DNA of 64,000 nucleotides from JAXDMK01 sp963790325 (GCA_963790325.1 CAWBNY010000002.1:62001-126000), one strand, 5' to 3'; positions 8,520 through 17,268 are shown, counted from the first letter of the stretch. The notes: generated by a model from the sequence alone, not told the origin. Numbers and translations: made by a program.

Positions 8520-9362
8520 CTAGGCGGGCACCTGGAAGGCGACCCCGATGGTACGGGGCCCGGTGTGGCTTCCGACCACCGCCCCCAGCTGGCCGACGAC
8601 GATGCGCTCCCGGGGGAAGTGGGGCGCGACCAGGTCGATGAACTGCTCGACGTCGGGGGCGTCGCCGTGGAGGACGGCCAGGTTCTCGACCGCCGCCTCG
8701 GCGGTGATGCGGTCGACCAGGAACTGCAGCGCCTTGGACCGGGTCCGCACCTTGGGCCCCGCCTCCACCGCTCCGTCGACCACCTCGATCACCGGCTTCA
8801 CCGACAGCATCGTCCCCATGAGGGCCTTGGCCGCCCCGATGCGACCGCCCTTCTTGAGGTTCTCCAGGGTGTCGAGGGTGGCGTGGATCCGGGTGCGGGC
8901 ACCCATGTCCTCGGCCAGGGCCACGATCTCCTCCACCGAGGCGCCCCGGGCGCCGGCCTTGGCCGCCTCCACGCAGATCAGGCCCAGGCCCAGGCTGACC
9001 GACTTGGAGTCGACCGCGCGCACCGGCACCTCCCCGGCCACGGCCTTCGCCGCCGTCTCCGCGGCCTGGATGGTGGCCGAGAGCTTGGACGACAGGGTGA
9101 TGCACACCACGCCCGACGCGCCCTCGCCGGCCGCCGCCCGGAAGGCCTCCTCGAAGGCGCCGGGGGAGGGGGCGGCGGTGGAGGGCAGCACGGATGACGC
9201 CGCCGACCGGGCCCAGAAGGCGGCGGGGGTGAGGTCGCGCCCGTCGACGAACTCCTCGTCGCCGAAGCGGATGGTGAGGGGTACGACGGTGATGGCGTGC
9301 TGGCGGACCACGTCCGCCGGCAGATCGCAGCTGCTGTCGGTGACGACTCGCACGACGGCCAT
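8520..9362 (-). CDS. DegV family fatty-acid-binding protein
   Basis: DegV/FakB-like protein of 280 residues that holds a fatty acid between two domains, in some bacteria presenting it to a fatty acid kinase. Typical motifs are VVTDSSCDLP at the N-terminus, VPLTIRFGDEEFVDG, VCITLSSKLSATIQAA with the lipid head-group serine, and ENLKKGGRIGAAKALMG. No FakA-like partner gene lies nearby, so whether the ligand is used for phospholipid synthesis is unknown. It sits 6 bases after the DUF6049 gene and 13 bases before the kinase gene, inside one minus-strand operon. Confidence 0.9.
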   Translation of the reverse strand: MAVVRVVTDSSCDLPADVVRQHAITVVPLTIRFGDEEFVDGRDLTPAAFWARSAASSVLPSTAAPSPGAFEEAFRAAAGEGASGVVCITLSSKLSATIQAAETAAKAVAGEVPVRAVDSKSVSLGLGLICVEAAKAGARGASVEEIVALAEDMGARTRIHATLDTLENLKKGGRIGAAKALMGTMLSVKPVIEVVDGAVEAGPKVRTRSKALQFLVDRITAEAAVENLAVLHGDAPDVEQFIDLVAPHFPRERIVVGQLGAVVGSHTGPRTIGVAFQVPA

Positions 9363-9368
9363 GGATGC

Positions 9369-11486
9369 TCAGCCTCCTCCGAGGGTGCCCGGGGTGGGCA
9401 CGGGCGGGGACTCCTCGGAGTCCCCGGTGACGGCCTGGACCGTAGCGTCCGAGGGGACGATGCGGAGAGGAGCCGGTGACGAGGCGACTCGCTCGTCGAG
9501 CTGGCCGAGGTCGTCGAGCTCGGCCGGGTCGACCAGGCGGGAGGCCCGCCGGCCCCGAAGGGCGTGCCGACCCCACCACAGGGCGAGGAAGAGGGCCGCC
9601 CCCACCGAGATGGCCAGGCCCACGCCCGATGTGGCCGTCGAGCGCACGGTGAGGCGGGCCTGTCCTACGACCAGGCTGCCGTCGGGCGATTCGAGGGTGA
9701 TGCGGATGGGGAAGGCGCCCGACGTGCGGGCCACCACCGGGAAGCGGTGGGTGGTGTTGAGCCGGGTGAGGTCGATCTCGATCGTCTGGCCCCCGGGGAA
9801 CGTGAGCTTGTCGCTCTCCATCCGCACCACCACCTTCACCGGGTGCCCGGTGTGGTTCTGGAACGTCACCGGGATCTCGCCCCGGCGGGCGGTGAGGGTG
9901 ATGGAGCGGTTCTGGGGTATGTCGATGCCGCCCAACTGCTCGTCGATGGCCGTGCGGACCCCGGTCAGGTAGGGCTCACGCTCCCGGGCCGACCGGAAGT
10001 CGGCGGACTGCGCCACGAGGAGGCGCTCGCCCAGGGCGCCGGAGACGGCGTTGGTCGGTCCGAGGACCGAGCCCAGGGCGTCGAGGCGGTTGCGGACGCT
10101 GCGGATCCCGCTGACCACGCCGGCGGCGACGTTGCCCGCAGGGTCGACCGCCGGCCGCCGGATGAGGGGCTGGCCCAGGTCGGTGGCGTCGGGGACGGTG
10201 CCGAAGAGGGTGTCGAGGGCGATGGGTTCGACCACCGGGTTGTTCTCGAGGCCGACCTTGACGACGTCGAGGAAGGTGCGGTCGGGCTGCCACGAGCGGG
10301 GAGGGAGGGCGACCACGCCCCGCTGGGCGCCGGGGAGGTCGAGGTAGAGGACGGCCAGGTCGGCCAGCAGGTGGCCGGCCTCGAGGGCGGGGTTGCCGAG
10401 GTTGACGAAGTGGGCGGCCAGGCCGGCGTCGGCCGCCGCCCCGTGCACCGACGCGCCCTCGCCGTCGAGCTGGAAGGGTCCGGTGAGGGTGACCAACTGG
10501 TCGGGGATGGGGGTCAGCGCGTCCTCGGTGACCACCATCTGGTCGATGCCGTAGCGGCTGGCCAGCAGATCGATCGACGCCGCGTCCAGAGGCTCCTGGG
10601 CCACCCACGTCCTCCCCCCGGACGCGGGCACCCGCAGCACGTCGCTCAGTGTGGACGCCCCCCGGGCCATCTGCAGGGCGACCTCGTCGTCGAGGCCGGC
10701 GACGGTGAGGGCGGGCAGGCTCACGGGGACGTAGGGGCCCCCGACGAGGGAGCGCCTGGCCACCGCGTCCCGGAGCGACTTGAGCACCGCCCCTGCCCGG
10801 GGGTCGTTGCTGGCCACCAGGGCGGCCACCGTCTCCGGCGTCGGGAGGAACGTGGTCGGAAGGGTGGCGGCGGCGTCGACGGCCAGGGCGAGGCGGGCCC
10901 ACTCGTCCTCCCCCGGGTGGCGGCGGGTGCCGTCGGGCTGGAGGGCGGGCTGGGCGTGGACGGGCAGGACGAGGGACACGGCGAGCTTGGGGCCGATGTG
11001 CTCGCCGGGCAGGTACACGAGGTGGGTCACGAGCTCGTCGAGGACGTCGAAGTCGTCACGGTCGCGAAGCTCGACCCGCACCGGGTGGACGCCGTCGTTG
11101 GATCCGAGGGTGGCCGGGATGCCGACCGAGTAGTCGCCGTTGGCCTCCGGGTTGAGGCTGCCCAGAGGCCATACGGCGACGGGGAGGACGGGGTCGCCGA
11201 AGATCCGGTTCTTGAGGTTCTCCTGGAACTCGGAGCGGAAGGCGACGGCGGGGTACACGCTCACCGCGATCTCGAGGGCGGAGGGACCACTCGGGCGGGT
11301 GACCCTGAACCGCACCCCCCATGGTGCGTCGGGGACGGCCACGAAGGGGGTCTGGGCCACGAAGTCGATCCGACCCTGGCCCTGGCCCTGGCCCTGGCCC
11401 TGGCCCCCGGCCTGGGCTGAGGCGGGCGCAGCCAGGGTGACGAGGGCGACCCCCAGCACCGCCAGGAGCGCGACCGGGCGCTTCAC
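9369..11486 (-). CDS. DUF6049-type secreted membrane-anchored protein
   Basis: Protein of 705 residues with a signal peptide (KRPVALLAVLGVALVTLAAPASA), a Gly-Gln repeat, a large extracellular part with beta-rich segments (for example VTFQNHTGHPVKVVVRMES) and a C-terminal membrane helix (GVGLAISVGAALFLALWWG) followed by a short cytoplasmic tail. Length, topology and the position next to pcnA, a kinase and sigM match the uncharacterised actinobacterial DUF6049/Rv3909 family, thought to act with cell envelope assembly. The GTG at 11486 overlaps the GNAT stop as GTGA. Function is not known. Confidence 0.75.
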   Translation of the reverse strand: MKRPVALLAVLGVALVTLAAPASAQAGGQGQGQGQGQGRIDFVAQTPFVAVPDAPWGVRFRVTRPSGPSALEIAVSVYPAVAFRSEFQENLKNRIFGDPVLPVAVWPLGSLNPEANGDYSVGIPATLGSNDGVHPVRVELRDRDDFDVLDELVTHLVYLPGEHIGPKLAVSLVLPVHAQPALQPDGTRRHPGEDEWARLALAVDAAATLPTTFLPTPETVAALVASNDPRAGAVLKSLRDAVARRSLVGGPYVPVSLPALTVAGLDDEVALQMARGASTLSDVLRVPASGGRTWVAQEPLDAASIDLLASRYGIDQMVVTEDALTPIPDQLVTLTGPFQLDGEGASVHGAAADAGLAAHFVNLGNPALEAGHLLADLAVLYLDLPGAQRGVVALPPRSWQPDRTFLDVVKVGLENNPVVEPIALDTLFGTVPDATDLGQPLIRRPAVDPAGNVAAGVVSGIRSVRNRLDALGSVLGPTNAVSGALGERLLVAQSADFRSAREREPYLTGVRTAIDEQLGGIDIPQNRSITLTARRGEIPVTFQNHTGHPVKVVVRMESDKLTFPGGQTIEIDLTRLNTTHRFPVVARTSGAFPIRITLESPDGSLVVGQARLTVRSTATSGVGLAISVGAALFLALWWGRHALRGRRASRLVDPAELDDLGQLDERVASSPAPLRIVPSDATVQAVTGDSEESPPVPTPGTLGGG
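11374..11403. repeat. five tandem CCCTGG hexamers
   Basis: Five perfect CCCTGG units, read on the minus strand as CCAGGG, encode a Gly-Gln run directly after the signal peptide of the DUF6049 protein. Because the unit is 6 bases long, gain or loss of copies stays in frame. Confidence 0.9.
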
Positions 11487-12208
11487 GGGATGCCCGCCAG
11501 GCTGCGGTGCAGCACCGCCAGGTTGGACGGTTCCTGGCGGAAGCCGACGTGGAGGTAGAGGGCGAGGGCGGCGTCGTTGCCGAACTGGGTGTTGACGACC
11601 GCCCGGTGGACGCCCCGGCGGCGGAGCCAGCGCAGCCCGTCGAGGGCGAGGGCCCGGCCGAGGCCGGTGCGGCGGGCGCCGGCGGCCACTGCCAGGCGCT
11701 GGAGGTAGCCCTGGTCGCCGGCCCGGCCGGTGATGGCGTAGCCGACGACCCGGCGGTGGCCGAGCGCCACCCGGAACCGGGTGGAGGGAGTGGCGGTGAG
11801 GGCCTCCTCCAAGCCGGCTGCGTCGAGCCGCCAGAAGGCGCTGAACGACCCCGCGTCGACATCGAGGACGCCCGGGTGGTCCTCGGGCTCGGCCTTGCGC
11901 AGGCGATGGGGGCCCGCCACCGGGCGGAGGGGCACGCCGGTGAGGTCGTGGGCCAAGAACCGCAGCTGCTCGTGGGGAACGAACCCCACGGCCAGGAACG
12001 GGCGCTGCTCCGACCCGGCCAGGGCGGACGTGATGACCTCGGCGTAGCCCCGGTCGGCGAGCCGGTCGAGGCACCGCAGGAGGAAGTCGGTCGACGGCGG
12101 AGGGTCGTAGGGGAGGGGGGCGAGGTAGGCCACCCGGCCGTCGCCGCGCCACGGGCCGGCGCGGGCCCGCTCCCGGCCCCACTCCAGGACCTCGGTCGTG
12201 ACGGTCAT
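11483..12208 (-). CDS. GNAT family N-acetyltransferase
   Basis: Acetyl-CoA-dependent acyltransferase of 241 residues; the substrate is unknown. The C-terminal half has the GNAT fold motifs: YLQRLAVAAGARRTGLGRAL (acetyl-CoA binding, pattern R-x-x-G-x-G/A) and AVVNTQFGNDAALALYLHVGF. The N-terminal half is less conserved. The ATG at 12208 starts MTVTTEVLEWGRERA; the frame is open further upstream, but that stretch runs over a poly-C tract and is low-complexity. It heads a minus-strand operon with the DUF6049 gene, degV, the kinase and the sigma genes. In mycobacteria a mutT-like gene holds this place. Confidence 0.85.
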   Translation of the reverse strand: MTVTTEVLEWGRERARAGPWRGDGRVAYLAPLPYDPPPSTDFLLRCLDRLADRGYAEVITSALAGSEQRPFLAVGFVPHEQLRFLAHDLTGVPLRPVAGPHRLRKAEPEDHPGVLDVDAGSFSAFWRLDAAGLEEALTATPSTRFRVALGHRRVVGYAITGRAGDQGYLQRLAVAAGARRTGLGRALALDGLRWLRRRGVHRAVVNTQFGNDAALALYLHVGFRQEPSNLAVLHRSLAGIP

Positions 12209-12273
12209 CGGTGCCCCGAGGATACCGGCGGGGCCATGCCGCCCCGCGGTCGCCGTCCGCAGACGCCCGCCGA

Positions 12274-12287
12274 CCCCCCCCCCCCCC
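12274..12287. repeat. run of 14 cytosines
   Basis: A 14-base C homopolymer in the gap between the divergent GNAT and HDAC-like genes. Such runs are prone to slippage and sequencing error; two nearby homopolymers coincide with frame breaks in the HDAC-like gene. Confidence 0.95.
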
Positions 12288-12387
12288 GCCCCGCCGACCC
12301 CGCCGCCCACTTCCTGCCGTGTCGCCCACGGGTCGCCGGCCACAGGCCACGCCGTCCGCCCACGGACACTCGGTAGGGTCCACGGCC

Positions 12388-12987
12388 ATGTCCGTGCTGG
12401 TCGAGAGCTCGCCGGAGTGTTGGGACCACCGCCCGGGACGAGGCCACCCCGAGCGTCCGGAGCGGCTCGACGCGGTGCTCGCCGGCGTCCGCTTCTCGCC
12501 GGTGGCGAGCGATCTCGTGTGGGCCGAGCCCCGCCCGGCCACCGTCGACGAGGTGGCCCGGGTCCACCGCCCCGACCTCGTCACCCGCCTCGAGCGACTG
12601 GTCAAGGCGGGCGGCGGGTGGATCGACACCGACACCGCCGCCTACCCGGGGTCCCTGGCGCCGCTGCGCGCGGGGGTCCGGACCCGATGCCGTCGCCCGC
12701 CTCGACGCCGGGGAGGCCGACGCCGCCTTCTGCGTCGTCCGCCCCCCGGCCACCACGCCACCGCCACCACGCCCATGGGTTTTTGCCTGTTCAACAACAT
12801 CGCGGTGTGCGCCGCCACCCTGGCCGAGCGGGTGGCGATCCTCGACCGGGACGTCCACCACGGCAACGGCACCCAGGACGCGTTCTACGCCGACGGTCGG
12901 GTCCTCTACGTCTCGACCCACCAGTGGCTGACGACGGGCGGCCCGGGGCGCGAGGTCGTCGAGGCCGCCCGCCGGATTCACACCTGA
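12388..12987 (+). pseudogene. broken histone deacetylase/AcuC-like gene
   Basis: Relic of a class II HDAC-like metal-dependent deacylase. The frame starts with CWDHRPGRGHPERPERLDAVL and later has GHHATATTPMGFCLFNN and VAILDRDVHHGNGTQD with metal-ligand positions D/H. In the middle the protein switches frame: the expected sequence (PDAVARLDAGEADAAFCVVRPP) is readable only in the next frame. The breaks coincide with an extra G in the G5 run at about 12671-12675 and a missing C in the C6 run at about 12742-12747. The protein also stops after VEAARRIHT, about 100-150 residues short of the family length. Whether the indels are real or sequencing errors cannot be told; the truncation suggests true decay. 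Confidence 0.75.
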
Positions 12988-13021
12988 GCCCCCGGCGGCG
13001 GCCGGTAGCGTCGTCGGCACC

Positions 13022-14419
13022 ATGGTCCCCGAGCGGCTGCAACCGCTTCTCGACGCCACCGCCCCCCTGGCCGAGCGCTTCGCAGCGGCCGGTCACCGCC
13101 TCTACCTCGTCGGCGGCAGCGTCCGCGACGCCATCCTCGGCCGGCCCCTCCCCGACGGCGGCGACCTCGACTTCACCACCGGCGCCCGCCCCGACGCCAT
13201 CGAGGCCGCCCTCGCCGGCTGGGCCGACGCCGTCTGGGACCAGGGCCGGCGCTTCGGCACCATCGGCGCCCGCAAGGACGGCCGGTCCTACGAGATCACC
13301 ACCCACCGGGCCGAGGCCTACGCGCCCGAGTCCCGCAAGCCCGAGGTCGCCTTCGCCGACGCGGTCGAGGCCGATCTCGCCCGCCGCGACTTCACCGTCA
13401 ACGCCATGGCCCTCGAGGTCCAACCGGGCGCCGACGCCCGGCTCATCGACCCTTTCGGCGGCCTGGCCGACCTGGCCGCCCACCGCCTGCGCACGCCGCT
13501 GGCGCCGGACGAGTCCTTCACCGACGACCCCCTCCGCATGCTGCGGGCGGCCCGCTTCGTCGCCGGCTACGGCCTGGCCCCCGACCCCGAGCTGGTCGAC
13601 GCCGTCCGCCGCCTGCGGGGCCGGTTGGAGATCGTCTCGCCCGAGCGCATCCGGGCCGAGCTCGACAAGCTGCTGGTGGTCGACAACCCCTCCGCCGGGC
13701 TGTGGTTCCTGGTCGACACCGGCCTGGCCGACGAGTTCCTCCCCGAGCTGTCGGCCCTCTCGCTGGAGCAGGACCCCATCCACCGCCACAAGGACGTCCT
13801 GGCCCACTCCATCGCGGTGGTGGAGAAGACCAGCCCCGACAAGATCCTGCGCCTGGCCGCCCTCCTCCACGACATCGGCAAGCCCAAGACCCGCTCCATA
13901 GGCCCGGGGGGCGTCTCCTTCCACCACCACGAGGTCGTCGGCGCCCGCATGGCCGACACCCGCATGCGGGCCCTGCGCTATCCGACGGACGAGATCGCGG
14001 CCGTGACCCGCCTGGTCGAGCTCCACCTGCGCTTCCACGGCTTCGGCACCGGCTGGACCGACAGCGCCGTCCGCCGCTACGCCCGCGACGCGGGACCGCT
14101 CCTCGAGCGGCTCAACGAGCTCACCCGGTGCGACTGCACCACCCGGAACCAGCGGCGGGCGGAGGAGCTGGCCCGGCGCATGGACGAGCTGGAGGTCCGC
14201 ATCGCCGCCCTCCGGGAGCAGGAGGAGCTCGACTCCATCCGGCCCGACCTCGACGGCGTCCAGATCATGGAGCAGCTCGGCATCGGTCCCAGCCGCGACG
14301 TCGGCCGGGCCCGCGACTTCCTCCTCGAGCTGCGCCTGGAGGAGGGCCCCCTGGGCGAGGACGAGGCCCGTCGCCGCCTGGCCGCGTGGTGGGACGAGCA
14401 GCCGGGACGGGCCCCCTGA
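13022..14419 (+). CDS. pcnA: CCA tRNA nucleotidyltransferase
   Basis: Class II nucleotidyltransferase that builds or repairs the CCA end of tRNAs. The N-terminal head domain has LYLVGGSVRDAILGR and the catalytic DLDF; RRFGTIGARKDGRSYEITTHR follows, and RRDFTVNAMAL is the template region. The C-terminal half has an HD phosphohydrolase domain (LLHDIGKPKTR, FHHHEVVGARMA). The 465-residue length fits the actinobacterial type. The gene lies next to the GNAT/DUF6049 block, as pcnA does in mycobacteria, and its end overlaps the downstream deaminase gene. Confidence 0.95.
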   Translation: MVPERLQPLLDATAPLAERFAAAGHRLYLVGGSVRDAILGRPLPDGGDLDFTTGARPDAIEAALAGWADAVWDQGRRFGTIGARKDGRSYEITTHRAEAYAPESRKPEVAFADAVEADLARRDFTVNAMALEVQPGADARLIDPFGGLADLAAHRLRTPLAPDESFTDDPLRMLRAARFVAGYGLAPDPELVDAVRRLRGRLEIVSPERIRAELDKLLVVDNPSAGLWFLVDTGLADEFLPELSALSLEQDPIHRHKDVLAHSIAVVEKTSPDKILRLAALLHDIGKPKTRSIGPGGVSFHHHEVVGARMADTRMRALRYPTDEIAAVTRLVELHLRFHGFGTGWTDSAVRRYARDAGPLLERLNELTRCDCTTRNQRRAEELARRMDELEVRIAALREQEELDSIRPDLDGVQIMEQLGIGPSRDVGRARDFLLELRLEEGPLGEDEARRRLAAWWDEQPGRAP

Positions 14420-15534
14420 ACCTGGCCGACCTCAGCTCGTCGACGCCGGGCGTCCTCCCCAGCCAACTGCTGGCGGAGGCGATCGACGGCGGTTGGCTGG
14501 AGGCGGACCGGGCCTCCATCCAGCCGGCGAGCGTCGACCTGCGCCTCGGACCGGCGGCGTACCGGCTGCGGTGCAGCTTCCTCCCGGGCGACGAGACGGT
14601 GGCCGACAAGGTGGAGGACTACATCTTCGACGAGCTCGACCTCCGGGACGGGGCCGTCCTGGAGACCAACCGCCCGTACCTCATCCCCCTGGCGGAGCGG
14701 GCCCACCTGCCGCCGTTCGTGCGGGGCAAGGCCAACCCCAAGAGCTCCACCGGCAGGGTCGACGTCTTCACCCGGGTCATCACCGACTACGGCTACCGCT
14801 TCGACGAGATCGCCGCCGGCTACGACGGTCCGATCTATCTGGAGGTGGTCCCGCTGTCGTTCGCGGTGCGGGTCCGGGAGGGACTGTCCCTCAACCAGCT
14901 GCGGCTGATGGTCGGCCACACCCTGCTGACCGACCCCGAGCTGGCCGCCCGCCACCGGGAGGACCCGATCCTGTTCCGGGACGGCAAGCCGGTGGACGCC
15001 GAGGACTTCGCCACCGCCAACGGCCTCTTCCTCAGCCTCGACCTGCGGGGCGGGACCGACGGGCGGGTCGGCCACCGGGCCAAGAGCAACGCCCGGCTGC
15101 TCGACCTGTCCCAGGTCGGGGTCCACCCGGTGGACAACTACTGGGAGCCGGTGCTGCGGGAGGGTCGGGGCCGGCTGGTGCTGGAGCCGGAGCGCTTCTA
15201 CCTGCTGCTGTCGGACGAGGCCGTCCGGGTGCCGCCCGACCTGGCCTCGGAGATGACCGCCTACGACCCGACCAGCGGGGAGCTGCGCACCCATTACGCC
15301 GGCTTCTTCGACCCCGGCTTCGGCTACGACCCGTCGGGCGAGCTGCTGGGGTCCCGGGCCGCCCTCGAAGTCCGGGCCCACGACGTCCAGTTCATGATCG
15401 AGCACCGGCAGAAGGTGTGCAAGCTCACGTTCGAGCGCATGATCGAGCCGCCGGCCAGGCTCTACGGGTCCACCATCGGCTCCAACTACCAGGGCCAGAT
15501 GGAGACTCTCGGCAAGCACTTCCTCCGGCCCTAG
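14386..15534 (+). CDS. 2'-deoxycytidine 5'-triphosphate deaminase, long DCD type
   Basis: Predicted dCTP deaminase of the long family (about 370 residues, two dUTPase-like halves), which makes dUTP as a precursor for dTMP. Motifs include IQPASVDLRLGPAAYRLRCSFLPG near the N-terminus, FVRGKANPKSSTGRVDVFTRVI with the nucleotide-binding KSSTGR-like loop, a second half with RAKSNARLLDL, and HDVQFMIEHRQKVCKLTFERM near the C-terminus. The GTG at 14386 overlaps pcnA by 34 bases; a GTG at 14389 or a CTG at 14416 that overlaps the pcnA stop as CTGA are alternatives. Best known from proteobacteria, so transfer is possible. Confidence 0.8.
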   Translation: MVGRAAGTGPLNLADLSSSTPGVLPSQLLAEAIDGGWLEADRASIQPASVDLRLGPAAYRLRCSFLPGDETVADKVEDYIFDELDLRDGAVLETNRPYLIPLAERAHLPPFVRGKANPKSSTGRVDVFTRVITDYGYRFDEIAAGYDGPIYLEVVPLSFAVRVREGLSLNQLRLMVGHTLLTDPELAARHREDPILFRDGKPVDAEDFATANGLFLSLDLRGGTDGRVGHRAKSNARLLDLSQVGVHPVDNYWEPVLREGRGRLVLEPERFYLLLSDEAVRVPPDLASEMTAYDPTSGELRTHYAGFFDPGFGYDPSGELLGSRAALEVRAHDVQFMIEHRQKVCKLTFERMIEPPARLYGSTIGSNYQGQMETLGKHFLRP

Positions 15535-15564
15535 CCTGCAAGCAGACGAGATCGAGGAGGACAG

Positions 15565-15771
15565 ATGGAGAGCGTGGCACGGGTGACCGAGATCAGCGCC
15601 ATGTCGGCGACCAGCTTCGAGGATGCCATCCGGGTGGGGGTCGAGCGGGCGTCGCGGACGTTGCGCAAAGTCACGTCGGCGTGGATCAAGGAGCAGCGGG
15701 TCGAGGTGCACGAGGGCGCCATCACCGGCTACCAGGTGAACATGCTGGTCACCTTCGTCCTCGACGACTGA
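15565..15771 (+). CDS. dodecin family flavin-binding protein
   Basis: 68-residue dodecin, which assembles into a hollow dodecamer storing flavins or coenzyme A. Sequence VTEISAMSATSFEDAIRVGVERASRTL, then the conserved tryptophan in TSAWIKEQRVEVHEGAITGYQVNMLVTFVLDD fit the family throughout. GAGGAGG lies 6 bases before the ATG. It is probably transcribed with the deaminase gene, which ends 30 bases upstream. Confidence 0.93.
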   Translation: MESVARVTEISAMSATSFEDAIRVGVERASRTLRKVTSAWIKEQRVEVHEGAITGYQVNMLVTFVLDD

Positions 15772-15772
15772 A

Positions 15773-15790
15773 CCGGCGGCTCCGCGCCGG
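15773..15790. terminator. GC hairpin between convergent dodecin and methyltransferase genes
   Basis: CCGGCG (15773-15778) and CGCCGG (15785-15790) pair around a 6-base loop directly after the dodecin stop. No T-run follows; such stems are common actinobacterial terminators, and this one could serve both converging genes. Confidence 0.5.
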
Positions 15791-15813
15791 CGGCCGGGCC
15801 GCTCAGGCGGAGG

Positions 15814-16533
15814 TCAGATCCCCTCTTTGCGGGCCCGGATGACGAGGGTCCGCGGGATCCATCGGGCGGCCTCGTCCCAGAAGGGGCTCCGCGAGCCTTC
15901 GGCGGAGGGCTCCGGCTCGAGGACGACGTCGACCCGGAACTTGGCCCGGCCGAGGCCGGTGAACAGGTCGGACACGGTGTGGTGGTAGCCGTCGGGGAGC
16001 GGCGAGCGGTCGAAGTACGAGCGCCGGATCACCAGCGCCTGCCCGTGGTGGTCGACCAGGTCGTAGACCGGGTGGGGGAGGGAGAACACGAGCGGTGACC
16101 CCTCCTTGAGCACCCGGTGGACCTGGCGGAACACGCGGTTGAGGTCCTCCACGAAGCCGAGGGCATAGGCGGAGAAGACCAGGTCGACGCTGTCGCCCCG
16201 CATGAAGGCGAGGTCGGCCAGGTCGCCCTGGTGCAGCTCGACCCGCACCCCCTCGGCGTCGGACAGCCGCTTGGCCGCCGCCAGCTGGGCGGGGTCGAAG
16301 TCGAGGCCGATGGCGTGGGCGCCCCTGGTGGCGAGGGCGACGAGGGACTGGCCCGCCCCGCAGCCGAGCTCGAGCACCCGCTTGCCGGCGAGGTTGCCGA
16401 GCAGTCGCAGCTCGGTCTCGGTGACCACGTCGGGTCCGTACTGCACGTCGGCCACCGGCCCCAGCGACTTGGCCGGGTCGCCGGGCGGGAGGCGTTTCCA
16501 CCCGACCAGGGCGTCGTTGGCCATGGCGGCCAT
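15814..16533 (-). CDS. class I SAM-dependent methyltransferase
   Basis: About 239 residues with the SAM-binding motif VLELGCGAGQSLVALATRG, acidic end of strand 2 (AIGLDFDPAQLAAAKRL), motif II/III (VDLVFSAYALGFVEDLNRVF) and LKEGSPLVFSLPHPVYDLVD. The pattern resembles methyltransferases of small molecules, but the substrate is unknown. Starts at 16533 (MAAMAND) and 16524 (MAND) are equally possible; upstream sequence in this frame is an antisense shadow of nothing conserved. It is convergent with dodecin. Confidence 0.85.
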   Translation of the reverse strand: MAAMANDALVGWKRLPPGDPAKSLGPVADVQYGPDVVTETELRLLGNLAGKRVLELGCGAGQSLVALATRGAHAIGLDFDPAQLAAAKRLSDAEGVRVELHQGDLADLAFMRGDSVDLVFSAYALGFVEDLNRVFRQVHRVLKEGSPLVFSLPHPVYDLVDHHGQALVIRRSYFDRSPLPDGYHHTVSDLFTGLGRAKFRVDVVLEPEPSAEGSRSPFWDEAARWIPRTLVIRARKEGI

Positions 16534-16577
16534 TGTGCCCGCCCCCGGCCCCGGGGTCAGGGACCTTCCGCCGGCGC

Positions 16578-17111
16578 CTACTCGGCGGCGGAGGTCTCCA
16601 GGCCGATCTCCACCCAGCGGCGGACCTCGGGGTCGGGATCGTCGGCCGCGATCCGCAACACCTTGCGCACCGGCTCGTCCTCCGGCGCCGACGTCACGAC
16701 CATGGCCAGGTGGTACGCGCCCATGCGCCGTTGGGCGGGCGCCCGCAACAGCAGGTTGCACGCCGTCCCGACCGTCAGCCCGGCCGTGTGGGCCGCCACC
16801 GCCAGCGTGTCGATGACCCCGTCGTCGACCTCCTCGGTCGCCACCGCGATGAGGCTGTCGCACACCGTCTGGATCAGGGTGCGGTCGGTGGCGGCGTGGG
16901 CCAGGCGGCCCAGGATCTCGGCCCCGGCCGCCCGGCGCACCGCATCCCTGTCCGCCAGCAACGGCAGCGCCGCGTCGAACGTGTCCCAGCCGTGGGCCGC
17001 CAACCCGGTGGCTCGATCGACGAACCGTCCCCGCGCCGCGGGATCGTCGGGATCGGCCTCGGCCGCCCGCAGGCTGTCGACCGCGGCGGCGATCTGTTCG
17101 TCGAGGGACAC
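16578..17111 (-). CDS. HEAT-repeat-like helical protein
   Basis: About 177 residues, almost all predicted helix: SLDEQIAAAVDSLRAAEADP, ARGRFVDRATGLAAHGWDTFDAALPLLAD, AAGAEILGRLAHAATD and VRKVLRIAADDPDPEVRRWVEIGLETSAAE. The last segment (DPDPEVRRW) is a typical HEAT/Armadillo turn. This suggests a scaffold or adapter; no enzyme motif is seen. The GTG at 17111 is favoured because a CAATAT box stands 8 bases upstream; a GTG at 17189 is possible. It lies between ino1 and the methyltransferase on the same strand. Confidence 0.65.
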   Translation of the reverse strand: MSLDEQIAAAVDSLRAAEADPDDPAARGRFVDRATGLAAHGWDTFDAALPLLADRDAVRRAAGAEILGRLAHAATDRTLIQTVCDSLIAVATEEVDDGVIDTLAVAAHTAGLTVGTACNLLLRAPAQRRMGAYHLAMVVTSAPEDEPVRKVLRIAADDPDPEVRRWVEIGLETSAAE

Positions 17112-17268
17112 AGCCGCCCATATTGCCGCAGGTCCACCGGTGCCGTCGGCCGCGACGAACCGACCCTGCACCGGCTCCGCCCTCGCCACCCGGCCACCGT
17201 CGACGATCAGGCCCGGGGCTCGGGAGAGGAGGCCAGTCCCCGGGGGACTGCGGCGTCCCCGACCGCCT

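Noticed and set aside
9369..12635. a single 1088-residue protein on the minus strand
   Set aside because: The frame is open across the GNAT gene, but the first 380 residues are antisense/shadow sequence; a signal peptide and GTGA overlap mark the real start at 11486.
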